Assembly (NCBI GenBank): GCA_003507115.1
Contig: DNWN01000063.1
Span: 1-5,891, forward strand
Direction: 5' to 3'
Origin: Cryomorphaceae bacterium
GTDB lineage: Bacteria; Bacteroidota; Bacteroidia; Flavobacteriales; Schleiferiaceae
Length of the DNA: 5,891 bases
Part shown: positions 5,756 to 5,891 of the stretch, one piece after another
How the letters are laid out: every line of letters starts with the position of its first letter
How positions within the stretch are numbered: position 1 is the stretch's first letter
Notes under the pieces: model-generated
Told to the model about the DNA's origin: nothing
Seen by the model: only the letters and a program-made list of their open reading frames with translations
Databases searched by the model: none
Made by a program: the position numbers and the translations under genes

Positions 5756-5823
5756 CGCAGGGGGGAACAAGGTTTCTTCTTGTTTGGTGTATAGGGTAGT
5801 TAAACTCCCTGCGGGCTTTTTTT
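5753..5823 (+). terminator. rho-independent terminator of rocD, long branched loop, probably bidirectional
   Basis: GCCCGCAGGG (5753-5762) pairs perfectly with CCCTGCGGGC (5807-5816), followed directly by seven T (5817-5823). The loop is unusually long at 44 nt and contains its own perfect hairpin, AACAAG/CTTGTT (5766-5771 with 5779-5784). On the minus strand the same stem is followed by a short TTTT (5748-5751), so it could also stop transcription from the convergent partial gene whose stop codon lies in the T tract. Confidence 0.85.
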
Positions 5824-5891
5824 ATCCCCAGGTCTTTTTCCAGTCCGCATACATGCCGTTGAAATGCGCGCGCACCTGCTCCAACCATTCT
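5822..5891 (-). CDS. C-terminal end of a protein, cut by window edge
   Basis: On the minus strand an open frame enters from the right edge and gives EWLEQVRAHFNGMYADWKKTWG, then TAA (5824-5822). The amphipathic, aromatic-rich composition looks like a real protein end, and the stop falls exactly at the far side of the shared terminator, as expected for a convergent gene pair. Only 22 full codons and the stop are present, so no family can be assigned. A random open stretch of this length is possible. Confidence 0.5.
   Translation of the reverse strand, partial: EWLEQVRAHFNGMYADWKKTWG

Noticed and set aside
5034..5770. Minus-strand open frames opposite rocD (141 and 160 codons)
   Set aside because: They are antisense shadows of a strongly conserved enzyme gene and have no recognisable domains.
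1..5891. Mobile element, CRISPR array or defence system
   Set aside because: No direct repeats with spacers, transposase or integrase motifs, or defence-type domains were seen. The tRNAs show no attachment-site duplication within the window.

Overview
The window looks like an ordinary stretch of a Bacteroidota chromosome of moderate GC content. The evidence is the TAnnTTTG-type -7 promoter motif (TATATTTG upstream of two separate tRNA units), the absence of strong Shine-Dalgarno sequences ahead of genes, tRNA genes without an encoded CCA end, and the protein families present. No phage, transposon, CRISPR or defence gene is visible. The order or genus cannot be fixed from the sequence alone.

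Layout. At the left edge the first 23 bases are the 5' part of a minus-strand tRNA (probably Val), with its promoter at 37-44. Next, on the minus strand, come a small unrecognised lipoprotein gene (69-434) and, upstream of it, an exported MsrB methionine sulfoxide reductase (485-1033). The stretch from 1034 to 1379 holds a rho-independent terminator, tRNA-Leu(GAG), tRNA-Lys(TTT) and their promoter, all on the minus strand. Shikimate kinase (aroK, 1380-1886, plus strand) converges, with only 8 bp between stop codons, on a three-gene minus-strand operon. In order of transcription this operon is an RlmD/RumA-type rRNA m5U methyltransferase (4405-2987), a TPMT-like SAM methyltransferase (2994-2392) and a PyrR-like phosphoribosyltransferase (2395-1895). 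The genes overlap by 8 and 4 nt. Divergent from rlmD is rocD, ornithine aminotransferase (4458-5735, plus strand). It ends at a long-looped terminator that it seems to share with the 3' end of a convergent gene cut by the right edge.

Functionally these are housekeeping genes: protein repair in the envelope, tRNAs, aromatic amino acid synthesis, rRNA modification, nucleotide or methyl metabolism, and arginine/ornithine/proline interconversion. They do not form one pathway.

I did not find a convincing new system. The items most worth a second look are the perfect 11-bp inverted repeat between rlmD and rocD, whose arms are each a Bacteroidota -7 box; a four-cysteine insertion in RocD just before the PLP lysine; and the branched, alternatively foldable terminator after rocD.
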